In this document: in pieces, positions 8,895 to 17,975 of the stretch | How positions within the stretch are numbered: position 1 is the stretch's first letter | Layout: every line of letters begins with the position of its first letter | Assembly (NCBI RefSeq): GCF_025452235.1 | Contig: NZ_CP104965.1 | Span: 3,282,501 to 3,346,500, forward strand | Direction: 5' to 3' | Source of the DNA: Devosia neptuniae | GTDB lineage: Bacteria > Pseudomonadota > Alphaproteobacteria > Rhizobiales > Devosiaceae | DNA length: 64,000 nt | Program-made: the position numbers and the translations under genes | Notes under the pieces: generated by a model | The model's database searches: none | What the model saw: the letters and a program-made list of their open reading frames with translations, nothing else | Told to the model about the DNA's origin: nothing

Positions 8895-10397
8895 ATGGCG
8901 GATTACGACGATATCCCGACGCTCAAGGAAAACATTGATCGCGCCACCGTGGACTCGGTGCGCTCGCTCGATGTCGACAAGTACAAGTATGGTTTCGAGA
9001 CCGATATCGAATCCGACATGGCCCCCAAGGGCCTGAGCGAAGATACCGTCCGCTTCATCTCGGCCAAGAAAAACGAGCCCCAGTGGATGCTCGATTGGCG
9101 CCTAGAGGCCTATCGCCGTTGGCTGACCATGAATGAGCCGACCTGGGCCAAGGTGCACTATCCGCAGATCGATCTGCAGGACATGTATTTCTACGCCGCG
9201 CCCAAGTCGACGCCGGCGCCCAAGAGCCTCGATGAAGTCGATCCGGCGCTGATCGCCATGTATGACAAGCTCGGCGTGCCGCTGAAGGAGCGGGAAATCC
9301 TGGCTGGCGTCGAGCGCCCCAAGGTGGCGGTCGATGCGGTGATGGACTCCGTGTCCGTGGTCACCACCTTCCGCGAGGAATTGGCCAAGGTCGGCATCAT
9401 TTTCTGCTCGATCTCGGAAGCCATCCGTGAGCATTCCGAGCTGGTGCAGAAATACCTGGCCTCGGTCGTGCCGGTTTCGGACAATTATTATGCCACGCTG
9501 AATTCAGCCGTCTTCACCGATGGGTCCTTTGTCTACATCCCCAAGGGTGTGCGTTGCCCGATGGAGTTGTCGACCTATTTCCGCATCAACGAGAAGAAGA
9601 CCGGCCAGTTCGAGCGCACGCTGATCATCGCCGAAGCTGACTCGTATGTGAGCTATCTCGAAGGCTGCACGGCCCCGATGCGCGACGAAAACCAGCTGCA
9701 CGCCGCAGTGGTCGAGCTGGTCGCGCTCGAGAACGCCGAGATCAAGTATTCCACCGTCCAGAACTGGTATCCCGGCGACAAGGACGGCAAGGGCGGCATC
9801 TATAATTTCGTCACCAAGCGTGGTGATTGCCGCGGCGACAATTCCAAGATCAGCTGGACCCAGGTGGAAACCGGTTCGGCCATCACCTGGAAATATCCGA
9901 GCTGTATCCTGCGCGGCGACGGCTCGCGCGGCGAGTTCTATTCCATCGCCATTTCGAACGGCTACCAGCAGGTCGATAGCGGCACCAAGATGATCCATCT
10001 GGGCAAAAACACGTCCAGCCGCATCATCGCCAAGGGTATCGCCGCCGGCTTCTCGGACAATACCTATCGCGGCCAGGTTTCGGCCCATGCCAAGGCGAAG
10101 AATGCCCGCAACTTCACCCAGTGCGACAGCCTGTTGATCGGTGACAAATGCGGCGCCCACACGGTTCCCTATATCGAGAGCCGCAACGGCACGGCCGTGT
10201 TCGAGCACGAGGCGACCACGTCCAAGATTTCCGATGACCAGATGTTCTATTGCCAGCAGCGCGGCCTCAACGAGGAAGAAGCTGTGGCCCTGATCGTCAA
10301 CGGCTTCGTGCGCGACGTGCTGCAGCATCTGCCCATGGAATTCATGGTCGAAACGCAGAAGCTGATCTCGATCTCGCTGGAAGGCAGCGTGGGATAA
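8895..10397 (+). CDS. sufB: Fe-S scaffold component SufB
   Basis: This 500-residue SufB forms the SufBCD scaffold on which Fe-S clusters are built with ATP from SufC. The length and strong conservation (for example [20 protein letters not shown] and [20 protein letters not shown]) are typical. The start has a clear AGGAG (8881-8885). Its stop overlaps the start of the cupin gene (TAATG), so the two are translationally coupled. Confidence 0.97.
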   Translation: MADYDDIPTLKENIDRATVDSVRSLDVDKYKYGFETDIESDMAPKGLSEDTVRFISAKKNEPQWMLDWRLEAYRRWLTMNEPTWAKVHYPQIDLQDMYFYAAPKSTPAPKSLDEVDPALIAMYDKLGVPLKEREILAGVERPKVAVDAVMDSVSVVTTFREELAKVGIIFCSISEAIREHSELVQKYLASVVPVSDNYYATLNSAVFTDGSFVYIPKGVRCPMELSTYFRINEKKTGQFERTLIIAEADSYVSYLEGCTAPMRDENQLHAAVVELVALENAEIKYSTVQNWYPGDKDGKGGIYNFVTKRGDCRGDNSKISWTQVETGSAITWKYPSCILRGDGSRGEFYSIAISNGYQQVDSGTKMIHLGKNTSSRIIAKGIAAGFSDNTYRGQVSAHAKAKNARNFTQCDSLLIGDKCGAHTVPYIESRNGTAVFEHEATTSKISDDQMFYCQQRGLNEEEAVALIVNGFVRDVLQHLPMEFMVETQKLISISLEGSVG

Positions 10398-10900
10398 TGG
10401 CCGACCAAACCAACCCGGTCATCTCGCTGGGCGGGCTCAAGCTCGACCAGTGGGAGCAGGGGACGCTTTACAAGTCCGCGGATACCTCGTTCGGCGCCCT
10501 TCTGGGGCTGCGCGGCCTTGGCATCAGCTACAATGAAGTGCCGCCCGGCAAATCGAGCTGCCCGTTCCACAATCACCATGTGGAAGACGAGCTGTTCGTG
10601 GTGCTGGAAGGCGAGGGCACCTATCGCTTTGGCGAGGCTCACCTGCCGTTCAAGGCCGGCGACGTGCTCGGCGCTCCCGCTGGTGGCAAGGATACGGCGC
10701 ACCAGATCATCAATACCGGCCCGGTTCCGCTCAAATATCTGGGCGTCGCCAACAATGCCGCGACCGAGGTCTGCGAATATCCGGACTCGGGCAAGTTCCA
10801 GGTCACCAGCCGCCCGGCCGGTGCCGCCAATCGCCTCCGTCACTGTGGCCGCGAAGGCCAGAACCATCTCGATTATTGGGACGGTGAGCCTGGCGCTTGA
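10397..10900 (+). CDS. Cupin-domain protein coupled to sufB
   Basis: This is a 167-residue single-cupin protein. The metal-binding motif 1 is HNHHVEDE (H58, H60, E65) followed six residues later by a Gly. Motif 2 contributes H102 in DTAHQIIN. The ligand set is complete, so a bound Fe, Mn or Ni ion is expected. The ATG overlaps the sufB stop by one base. The stop codon forms the loop of a GGCGCT/AGCGCC hairpin. Its function in Fe-S assembly is unknown: the gene is not part of the textbook suf set, and its position suggests a role in iron handling or repair. That is inference. Confidence 0.85.
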   Translation: MADQTNPVISLGGLKLDQWEQGTLYKSADTSFGALLGLRGLGISYNEVPPGKSSCPFHNHHVEDELFVVLEGEGTYRFGEAHLPFKAGDVLGAPAGGKDTAHQIINTGPVPLKYLGVANNAATEVCEYPDSGKFQVTSRPAGAANRLRHCGREGQNHLDYWDGEPGA

Positions 10901-10906
10901 AGCGCC
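10892..10906. other. Intra-operon hairpin, copy 1 (cupin/sufC junction)
   Basis: A 6-bp stem GGCGCT/AGCGCC has the cupin stop codon TGA as its three-base loop. The same stem recurs at the sufD/sufS junction. It could stabilise or process the mRNA; there is no T-tract, so it is not an intrinsic terminator. Confidence 0.6.
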
Positions 10907-10935
10907 GCTGCCGTCCACCCATTGGAGACTAAGTC

Positions 10936-11697
<762 letters not shown>

Positions 11698-11699
11698 TC

Positions 11700-12911
11700 A
11701 TGCGTCAAACCATGCCAGTCCGGCTCAATGCAGCCGAAGAAACCCTGATCGCCCAGCTCAAGAGCGTCGGCGCCGAGGCGGATGCGGAACGCATCAGCGT
11801 CGCCGGCCTGCCCACGCGGCGCGTCGAGAGCTATCACTATACCGACCTCAAAATGCTGCTGAAGGCCGTGCCGCCGTTGGCAGAGGCCGCTAACGAAGCC
11901 AGCGCGCCCGCGCTGCGCGTCGCCGGCGCCTATCAGCTGATGATCGCCAATGGCGTCGTGCAGAGCGGCACCACGGCTCCGGCCGGCATTATCGTTGGCT
12001 CGGCTGAGGGCTCGGCCCTCTCCACCCGCGACGACGTGCTGGTGCACCTTAACACGGCGCTGGTCCGCAACAGCCTGACCCTGACGCTGGAAAACAGCGT
12101 CGATCCGGTGATCCAGATCGACCATCGCAGCGAGGGCGAGGCCGCCCATGTCGCTGACTCGGTCAAGGTTTTCGTGGCCGACGGCGCTTCGGCGACGATT
12201 CTGGAAACCTTCTCGGGTTCGGACGCCGCCCACGTCAACAACCACGCCACCTATATGGCGCTGGGCAAGGATGCCGTGGTCACCCACATCACCGTCGACC
12301 TGTCGGGCCGCGCAAGCTCGCATTTCGCGACCAACGAATATCACCTGGCCGACGGCGCCAAGCTGCGGACGCTGGTGATCCATGCCGGTTCGGGCCTGAG
12401 CCGCACGCAGCTCTTCCCACGCTACGAGGGCGCCGGCGCCCATGGCGACATTACCGGGCTCAACCTAGTGTCGGATGGGCAACATAACGACATCACGATG
12501 GACGCGACCCACGCGGTGCCGCACACCACCTCGCAGCCGCTGTTCAAGTCGATTGCCCGCGGCCGCGGCAAGGCCGTGGTGCAGGGCCGGCTCGTCGTGG
12601 CCCGCGATGCGCAGAAGACCGATGCCAAGTTCATGCATCAGGGCCTGATGCTGTCTGACGAGGCTGAAATCCTCAGCAAGCCCGAGCTCGAAATCTATGC
12701 CGACGACGTTGTCTGCGGCCACGGTTCGACCTGCGGCAAGCTCGATGCGGATTCCCTGTTCTATCTGGTCAGCCGCGGTATTCCCAAGGCCGAAGCCGAA
12801 ACCATGCTGGTGCGCGGTTTCCTCGAGGAGCTCGTTGATCCGATCGAGGACGAGGCGCTTGGCGAGGCTCTGCGCAGTGTCATCGATGGCTGGTTGCTGG
12901 CTGCAAAGTAA
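11700..12911 (+). CDS. sufD: Fe-S scaffold component SufD
   Basis: This 403-residue partner of SufB has the right-handed beta-helix style and the C-terminal CGHGSTCGKLDADSLFYL segment typical of SufB/D proteins. It starts three bases after the sufC stop, so it is likely co-translated. Length is normal for the family. Confidence 0.95.
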   Translation: MRQTMPVRLNAAEETLIAQLKSVGAEADAERISVAGLPTRRVESYHYTDLKMLLKAVPPLAEAANEASAPALRVAGAYQLMIANGVVQSGTTAPAGIIVGSAEGSALSTRDDVLVHLNTALVRNSLTLTLENSVDPVIQIDHRSEGEAAHVADSVKVFVADGASATILETFSGSDAAHVNNHATYMALGKDAVVTHITVDLSGRASSHFATNEYHLADGAKLRTLVIHAGSGLSRTQLFPRYEGAGAHGDITGLNLVSDGQHNDITMDATHAVPHTTSQPLFKSIARGRGKAVVQGRLVVARDAQKTDAKFMHQGLMLSDEAEILSKPELEIYADDVVCGHGSTCGKLDADSLFYLVSRGIPKAEAETMLVRGFLEELVDPIEDEALGEALRSVIDGWLLAAK

Positions 12912-12942
12912 CAGCAGCCGTCCGCATCGTAGGAAAATCAAA

Positions 12943-12957
12943 GGCGCTGCTAGCGCC
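12943..12957. other. Intra-operon hairpin, copy 2 (sufD/sufS junction)
   Basis: The stem GGCGCT/AGCGCC with a GCT loop is identical in both arms to the hairpin at 10892-10906. It lies just 5' of the sufS ribosome-binding site (GAGGAACG). Confidence 0.6.
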
Positions 12958-12968
12958 GAGGAACGTGC

Positions 12969-14189
12969 ATGACCTTCGATCTCGAAAAAGTCCGCGCTGA
13001 TTTTCCGATCCTGTCGGAACAGATCCACGGCAATCGGCTGGTCTATCTCGATAGCGGCGCATCGGCCCAAAAGCCGGTGCAGGTGCTGGACCGGATGGAT
13101 TATGCCTTCCGGCACGAATACGCCAATGTCCATCGCGGCCTGCACACGCTGGCCAACCGCGCGACCGAAGCCTATGAGGGCGGCCGCCATGCGGTGCAGC
13201 ATTTCCTCAATGCGGGCCGGCCCGAAGAGATCATCTTCACCCGCTCGGCCACCGAGGCGATTAACCTCGTGGCCTCGTCCTTTGCCGGTCCGCGCATCGG
13301 GGAGGGCGATGAAATCGTCACCACGATCATGGAGCACCACTCCAATATCGTGCCCTGGCATTTCCATCGCGAGCGCAAGGGCGCGGTGATCAAATGGGTC
13401 GATGTGCGGGATGATGGCAGCTTTGACATCGACGCCTTCGAGGCGGCGCTGACCGACCGCACCCGTATTGTTGCCGTTACGCATATGAGCAACGTGCTGG
13501 GCACTGTCACCCCGATCAAGGACGTGATCACCATTGCCCATGCGCGCGGCATTCCCGTGCTTATAGACGGCAGCCAGGGCGCGGTTCACACCAAGGTGGA
13601 CGTGCGCGATCTCGATGCCGATTTCTACGTCATGACCGGCCACAAGCTCTACGGCCCGACCGGCATCGGCGTTCTCTACGGCAAATACGATCTGCTGGCC
13701 GAGATGCAGCCCTATCAGGGCGGCGGCGAAATGATCGATGTCGTGACCATGGAAACGGTAACCTATAACGAACCGCCGCATCGCTTCGAGGCCGGCACTC
13801 CGCCCATCGTCCAGGCTATCGGGCTGGGCGCGGCGATCAAATATATGGACGATCTGGGCCGCGATGCCATTGCCGCGCATGAAGCAGATGTCGCTGTCTA
13901 TGCCCATGAACGGCTGAGCCGGATCAATTCGCTGCGCCTGATCGGCACGGCGCCGGGTAAGGGCGGCATTTTCTCATTCGAGGTCAAGGGCGCCCACGCC
14001 CACGACATGGCAACGATTCTGGACCGTTACGGCATTGCCGTGCGCGCCGGCACGCATTGCGCCATGCCATTGCTCAAACGTTTCGGTGTCACCTCTACCT
14101 GCCGCGCCTCCTTCGCCCTATATAACGGCAAGGACGACGTGGACGCGCTGGTGGACGGCATCGAACGCGCCCAGAAATTTTTTGCCTGA
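12969..14189 (+). CDS. sufS: Cysteine desulfurase SufS (group II)
   Basis: This 406-residue PLP enzyme delivers sulfane sulfur to the Suf scaffold. The PLP lysine is in TGHKLYGPTGIG and the active-site cysteine is in RAGTHCAMP, the group II pattern. The start ATG has GAGG at 12958-12961. No SufE gene was seen in the window; the sulfur acceptor may be encoded elsewhere. Confidence 0.96.
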   Translation: MTFDLEKVRADFPILSEQIHGNRLVYLDSGASAQKPVQVLDRMDYAFRHEYANVHRGLHTLANRATEAYEGGRHAVQHFLNAGRPEEIIFTRSATEAINLVASSFAGPRIGEGDEIVTTIMEHHSNIVPWHFHRERKGAVIKWVDVRDDGSFDIDAFEAALTDRTRIVAVTHMSNVLGTVTPIKDVITIAHARGIPVLIDGSQGAVHTKVDVRDLDADFYVMTGHKLYGPTGIGVLYGKYDLLAEMQPYQGGGEMIDVVTMETVTYNEPPHRFEAGTPPIVQAIGLGAAIKYMDDLGRDAIAAHEADVAVYAHERLSRINSLRLIGTAPGKGGIFSFEVKGAHAHDMATILDRYGIAVRAGTHCAMPLLKRFGVTSTCRASFALYNGKDDVDALVDGIERAQKFFA

Positions 14190-14200
14190 TTGGTATCGCT

Positions 14201-14596
14201 ATGACCGACGAACCAGAAATCGCTCCGGCTCCGACCATTCCCGAGCCCCGCATTACGCCCAATGTTTCCGGCGGCCTGCCGGAAGCAGAGGTCGAACGCA
14301 TCACCACCGACCTGATCGGTGCGCTCAAGACCGTCTATGACCCGGAAATCCCGGTCGATATCTACGAGCTTGGCCTGATCTACAAGGTTGATCTGGATGA
14401 CGACCGCAAGCTGGTCATCGACATGACGCTGACGGCGCCCGGTTGCCCCGTGGCCGGCGAAATGCCCGGCTGGGTCGAAAACGCCGCTCGCGGCGTCGAA
14501 GGCATTCAGGACGTGACGGTCAACATGGTATTCGATCCGCCATGGGACGCATCCCGCATGAGCGAAGAAGCCCAAGTCGCGCTCAACTGGTGGTAA
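14201..14596 (+). CDS. sufT: SufT family (DUF59/MIP18) Fe-S maturation protein
   Basis: This 131-residue MIP18-like protein contains the DPEIPVDIYELGLIY core and TAPGCPVAGEMPGW with the conserved cysteine. SufT is known to help Fe-S cluster maturation. Some databases label this family PaaD-like, but the suf context decides. It has a 40-residue acidic/proline-rich N-terminal extension. The next gene starts one base after the stop. Confidence 0.92.
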   Translation: MTDEPEIAPAPTIPEPRITPNVSGGLPEAEVERITTDLIGALKTVYDPEIPVDIYELGLIYKVDLDDDRKLVIDMTLTAPGCPVAGEMPGWVENAARGVEGIQDVTVNMVFDPPWDASRMSEEAQVALNWW

Positions 14597-14597
14597 G

Positions 14598-15017
14598 ATG
14601 AACCGGCCGCCCTTGCATGGCTTGGTAGAAACCTGCCTCTACGTCTCCGACGTGGTGCGCAGCCGCGAGTTCTACGTCAAGGTGTTCGGCTTCGAGCCGA
14701 TGGGCGGTGACGACCGCATTCAGCCGCTCCAGGTCGGTCCGGGTCAGGTGCTGATTCTCTTTCGCCGCGGCGCCACGCTGAAGCCGATACCCGTTGGCGG
14801 CGGTTTCATCCCGCCCCATGACGGCGCCGGAGAACAGCATTTCGCCTTCGGCATAACTGAGGACGCCTTCGAGGATTGGAAAATCTACCTTGAAGGTCTA
14901 CATATAGAGTTGGAAAGCGAAGTTGCCTGGTCGCAAGGTGGCCGCAGCATCTATTTCCGTGATCCGGATCGCCTTGTGGTCGAATTGATCACCCGGGGCG
15001 TCTGGCCGAATTACTAG
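14598..15017 (+). CDS. VOC-family (glyoxalase/dioxygenase fold) protein inside the suf operon
   Basis: This is a 139-residue single-subunit VOC protein. Candidate metal ligands typical of the fold are H8 in the first strand (PLHGLVETCLYVSD), the HFAFGI histidine, and a C-terminal acidic residue in VVELITRG. The start is one base after the sufT stop, so it is firmly inside the operon. Substrate is unknown. It is the second non-suf metalloprotein-like gene of this operon, after the cupin. Confidence 0.85.
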   Translation: MNRPPLHGLVETCLYVSDVVRSREFYVKVFGFEPMGGDDRIQPLQVGPGQVLILFRRGATLKPIPVGGGFIPPHDGAGEQHFAFGITEDAFEDWKIYLEGLHIELESEVAWSQGGRSIYFRDPDRLVVELITRGVWPNY

Positions 15018-15031
15018 AAGGATATGGCTTC

Positions 15032-15412
15032 ATGGCCTTCAAGATTATGTCGCTGACCGATGCCGCTGCTGAGCGCATCACCGAAATCATCGAAGATTCG
15101 GACAAGCCGGTCATCGGCCTGCGCGTCGGCATCAAGAATTCCGGTTGCGCCGGCGTGGCCTACACCATGGATTATGTGTCCGAGCCGGTTAAGGGCGACG
15201 ACCAGGTCACCGACAAGGGCGTCAATGTCTATGTCGACCCCAAGGCGACCATGTACCTGCTCGGCACGGTGATGGATTTCGAGCAATCCAAGATGAGCTC
15301 GGGCTTCACCTTCACCAATCCGAACCAGACTGGCGCCTGTGGCTGCGGCGAGAGCGTCACGCTCAAGGCTGCCGATCTCAAGGCCATTGCTGAGGCCCGC
15401 GTTCCCGCCTGA
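15032..15412 (+). CDS. sufA: A-type Fe-S carrier SufA
   Basis: This 126-residue HesB/IscA-family protein passes Fe-S clusters to targets. The three cluster-binding cysteines are C39 (SGCAG) and C103/C105 (ACGCGES). GAAGGA lies upstream of the ATG. It is the last gene of the operon; the following 75 bases show only a weak stem with no T-tract. Confidence 0.95.
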   Translation: MAFKIMSLTDAAAERITEIIEDSDKPVIGLRVGIKNSGCAGVAYTMDYVSEPVKGDDQVTDKGVNVYVDPKATMYLLGTVMDFEQSKMSSGFTFTNPNQTGACGCGESVTLKAADLKAIAEARVPA

Positions 15413-15487
15413 TCGTCCGGTTGCACCTGCCCGGTATTTGCCCTAACAGGCGGGAGCAATTTGGCTCCAGCCCGTAGAGTATATTCC

Positions 15488-16765
15488 ATGACCGGCCTGC
15501 CTCCGGCTCTCACCATCGTTCCGCCCGATCATCCGCTGGTCGGCCGGGTATCGCCTCCAGGTTCCAAATCCATCACCAATCGCGCTCTGCTGCTGGCCGC
15601 TTTAGCCAATGGCACCAGCCGCTTGTCCGGTGCGCTCAAGAGCAAGGACACGGTGCTGATGGCGGCCGCCTTGCGGCAAATGGGCGTGACGGTGGAGGAA
15701 CCCGACGAAACCAGCTTCGTGGTGACCAGCAGCGGTCGCCTGCAACGGCCGGATGGCCCGCTCTTTCTCGGCAATGCTGGCACCGCGACCCGTTTCCTAA
15801 CGGCCGCGGTCGCCACCGTCGATGGCGAAGTGATCGTCGATGGTGACGACGAAATGCGCCTGCGTCCCATTGGCCCGCTGGTAACTGCGTTGCAGTCCCT
15901 GGGCATTGATGCGGCCAGCCCAACCGGTTGCCCACCGGTTACCGTTCGCGGCAAAGGCAGCTTCGGGAAGGGGCGCGTCGAGATCGATGCGGGTCTCTCC
16001 AGCCAATATGTTTCCGCCTTGCTGATGGCCGCGCCATTGGGCGATGGGCCGATCACCGTCGCGCTGAGCGGCAGCGATATCGGCGCCCGCGGCTATGTCG
16101 ATTTGACACTGGCTGCCATGCGCAGCTTTGGCGCCGATGTCGAGCAGATCGACGCCGGCTCCTGGCTGGTGCAGCCAACCGGTTATGTGGCCGCCAACCT
16201 GCTGGTTGAGCCCGATGCTTCCGCCGCAACCTATCTCTGGGGCGCAGCCGCGCTCACTGGCGGCAAGATCGATCTGGGCGTAGCCGCCGACGCCTTCACC
16301 CAGCCTGACGCCGCCGCACAGGCGGTCATTGCGCAATTCCCCAATATGCCCGCCGTCATCGATGGTTCGCAGATGCAGGACGCCGTGCCGACGCTCGCAG
16401 TGCTAGCCGCCTTCAACAATCATCCGGTGCGGTTCGTTGGCATTGCCAATCTGCGCGTCAAGGAAACCGACCGCATCCGCGCCGTCGCCAACGAGCTGAA
16501 CCGCATCCTGCCGGGCCTGGGGACCGAGGAGGGGGATGATCTGCTCGTGGCGTCCGATCCCAATCTGGGCAGGCAGCTGGCGGGCAAGAATGCGCTTACC
16601 CGCATCCACACCTACCACGATCATCGCATTGCCATGAGCTTTGCCCTGGCAGGCTTGCGCCTTCCCGGCATCACCATCCTTGATCCGGCCTGCACCGGTA
16701 AAACCTACCCGGAATACTGGGACATGCTGGCAGGGCTGGGCGTCAAGCTGGAACCGGCCGCCTGA
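15488..16765 (+). CDS. aroA: 3-phosphoshikimate 1-carboxyvinyltransferase (EPSP synthase)
   Basis: This is the sixth shikimate-pathway step, joining PEP to shikimate-3-phosphate. The substrate motif PGSKSITNRALLLAALA lies at the N-terminus. GNAGTATRF (about residue 95) is the class I form, not the class II GNAATGCR form of glyphosate-tolerant agrobacterial enzymes. KETDRIRA is present near the C-terminus. The start is ATG 15488; a TTG at 15461 has a better ribosome-binding site (GGGAG) and would add nine residues. The gene ends at the centre of a palindrome shared with the next, convergent gene. Confidence 0.95.
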   Translation: MTGLPPALTIVPPDHPLVGRVSPPGSKSITNRALLLAALANGTSRLSGALKSKDTVLMAAALRQMGVTVEEPDETSFVVTSSGRLQRPDGPLFLGNAGTATRFLTAAVATVDGEVIVDGDDEMRLRPIGPLVTALQSLGIDAASPTGCPPVTVRGKGSFGKGRVEIDAGLSSQYVSALLMAAPLGDGPITVALSGSDIGARGYVDLTLAAMRSFGADVEQIDAGSWLVQPTGYVAANLLVEPDASAATYLWGAAALTGGKIDLGVAADAFTQPDAAAQAVIAQFPNMPAVIDGSQMQDAVPTLAVLAAFNNHPVRFVGIANLRVKETDRIRAVANELNRILPGLGTEEGDDLLVASDPNLGRQLAGKNALTRIHTYHDHRIAMSFALAGLRLPGITILDPACTGKTYPEYWDMLAGLGVKLEPAA

Positions 16766-16776
16766 TCAGGCGGCCG
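16755..16776. terminator. 22-bp perfect palindrome spanning both stop codons of convergent aroA and GGDEF genes
   Basis: The dyad centre lies between 16765 and 16766, so the aroA TGA and the opposite-strand TGA abut exactly. Arms begin CGGCCGCCTGA. It could form a shared GC-rich stem on both transcripts, although no T-tract follows on either strand. Confidence 0.65.
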
Positions 16777-17830
16777 AAACGCCGTCCTTGGGACCATGCT
16801 GCTCGGCCAGATCGTTCTCGCTGACCACCTTGTTGCGGCCGGCATGCTTGGCGGCATAAAGGCAGCGATCGGCGCGCTCGAGCAGTGAAGAAGGCGTGTC
16901 CGAAGGGCGGAATGCCGCCACGCCGAACGAGGCCGTGATGCGGCCCAGCTTCTCATTGGTGGAGCGCTTGAGCAATTCCTTGGCCTGAATGGCCCTGCGG
17001 ACATTCTCGGCGACGATGACCGCGCCTTCGAGGTCTGTGGAGGGCAGGATGGCGACGAATTCTTCCCCGCCATAGCGGGCGGCGAGATCCTTGCCCTTGA
17101 TATTGGACTTGATGGTCATGGCGACCAGCCGCAGCACCTGATCGCCGGTCTGGTGGCCATAGGTGTCGTTGAACGTCTTGAAGTGGTCGATGTCGGCGAT
17201 CAGCAGGCAGAGCGGCTGATGGCCGCTCTGCGCCTCGGCAACGGCGGCTTCCAGGCCCTCATCGAAGCTCTTGCGATTGGCGATCTTGGTGAGCGGATCG
17301 AGGCGCGATTCCCGCCGCACGTCATCCAGGTCGCGCTGCAGCGCGGCAATATCATCGCGCGAAGCCTCGAGCTTCTGCTCCAGCGCGCGGTTGGTGTCTT
17401 GCATGACACGGGTTTCCAGCAGCAGTCGATTGGCCAGCGATTGCAGGGCCTCGGTGGAGATATCCTGTTCGAGATCGCCGCTGGCTGACTGCAGCGAGCC
17501 GGAATAGGCGCTCGCCGTTGTCATGGCCGTGTCGATGGCATCGTGCACCGCTTCGATGCGGGCATGCATGCGCTCGGAAACGTCGGTTATGCGGTCGTTG
17601 ACGTCGGACTTGAGGAATTCGTTGTAGAGCGCCTCCGCCAAATCCGCGGAAGGGGCATGCCCCTCCCGGAAAATGGCGTTGATCCGGCTGTTCAGGGACG
17701 GATTGACGCCCGTGGCATAGGTGTAAAGCAGTTCATAGAACTGCGGATAGGGCGGAATTCCGCTGCGCTTGAGCAGGTCGAAAGCGGCATTGGCATAGCC
17801 AAGCGCTCGTTTGAATTCCTGTCCGGACAC
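16766..17830 (-). CDS. Diguanylate cyclase (GGDEF domain)
   Basis: This 354-residue cytoplasmic protein makes c-di-GMP. The N-terminal region (1-120) is an unnamed helical segment, beginning FKRALGYANAAFDLLKRSGI, seen on rhizobial GGDEF proteins. A coiled coil (about 130-180) leads to the GGDEF domain. The active site is RYGGEEF (intact). The inhibitory I-site RxxD upstream is not seen: KGKD occupies the place, so product inhibition may be lost. No EAL domain or membrane segment is present. Confidence 0.93.
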   Translation of the reverse strand: MSGQEFKRALGYANAAFDLLKRSGIPPYPQFYELLYTYATGVNPSLNSRINAIFREGHAPSADLAEALYNEFLKSDVNDRITDVSERMHARIEAVHDAIDTAMTTASAYSGSLQSASGDLEQDISTEALQSLANRLLLETRVMQDTNRALEQKLEASRDDIAALQRDLDDVRRESRLDPLTKIANRKSFDEGLEAAVAEAQSGHQPLCLLIADIDHFKTFNDTYGHQTGDQVLRLVAMTIKSNIKGKDLAARYGGEEFVAILPSTDLEGAVIVAENVRRAIQAKELLKRSTNEKLGRITASFGVAAFRPSDTPSSLLERADRCLYAAKHAGRNKVVSENDLAEQHGPKDGVSAA

Positions 17831-17975
17831 CGCTTCCCTCGCGTCCCGTTGCGCTCACCCGGCATTTCTTGTCCCAGAAACCCGAATCTATACGGATAGA
17901 TACAGGTCCCGTCGCGCTAAGTACAAGTGTAAGATCGCTTTTTACTGCGAGCTACATAGTCAACCGCTGTACTGA

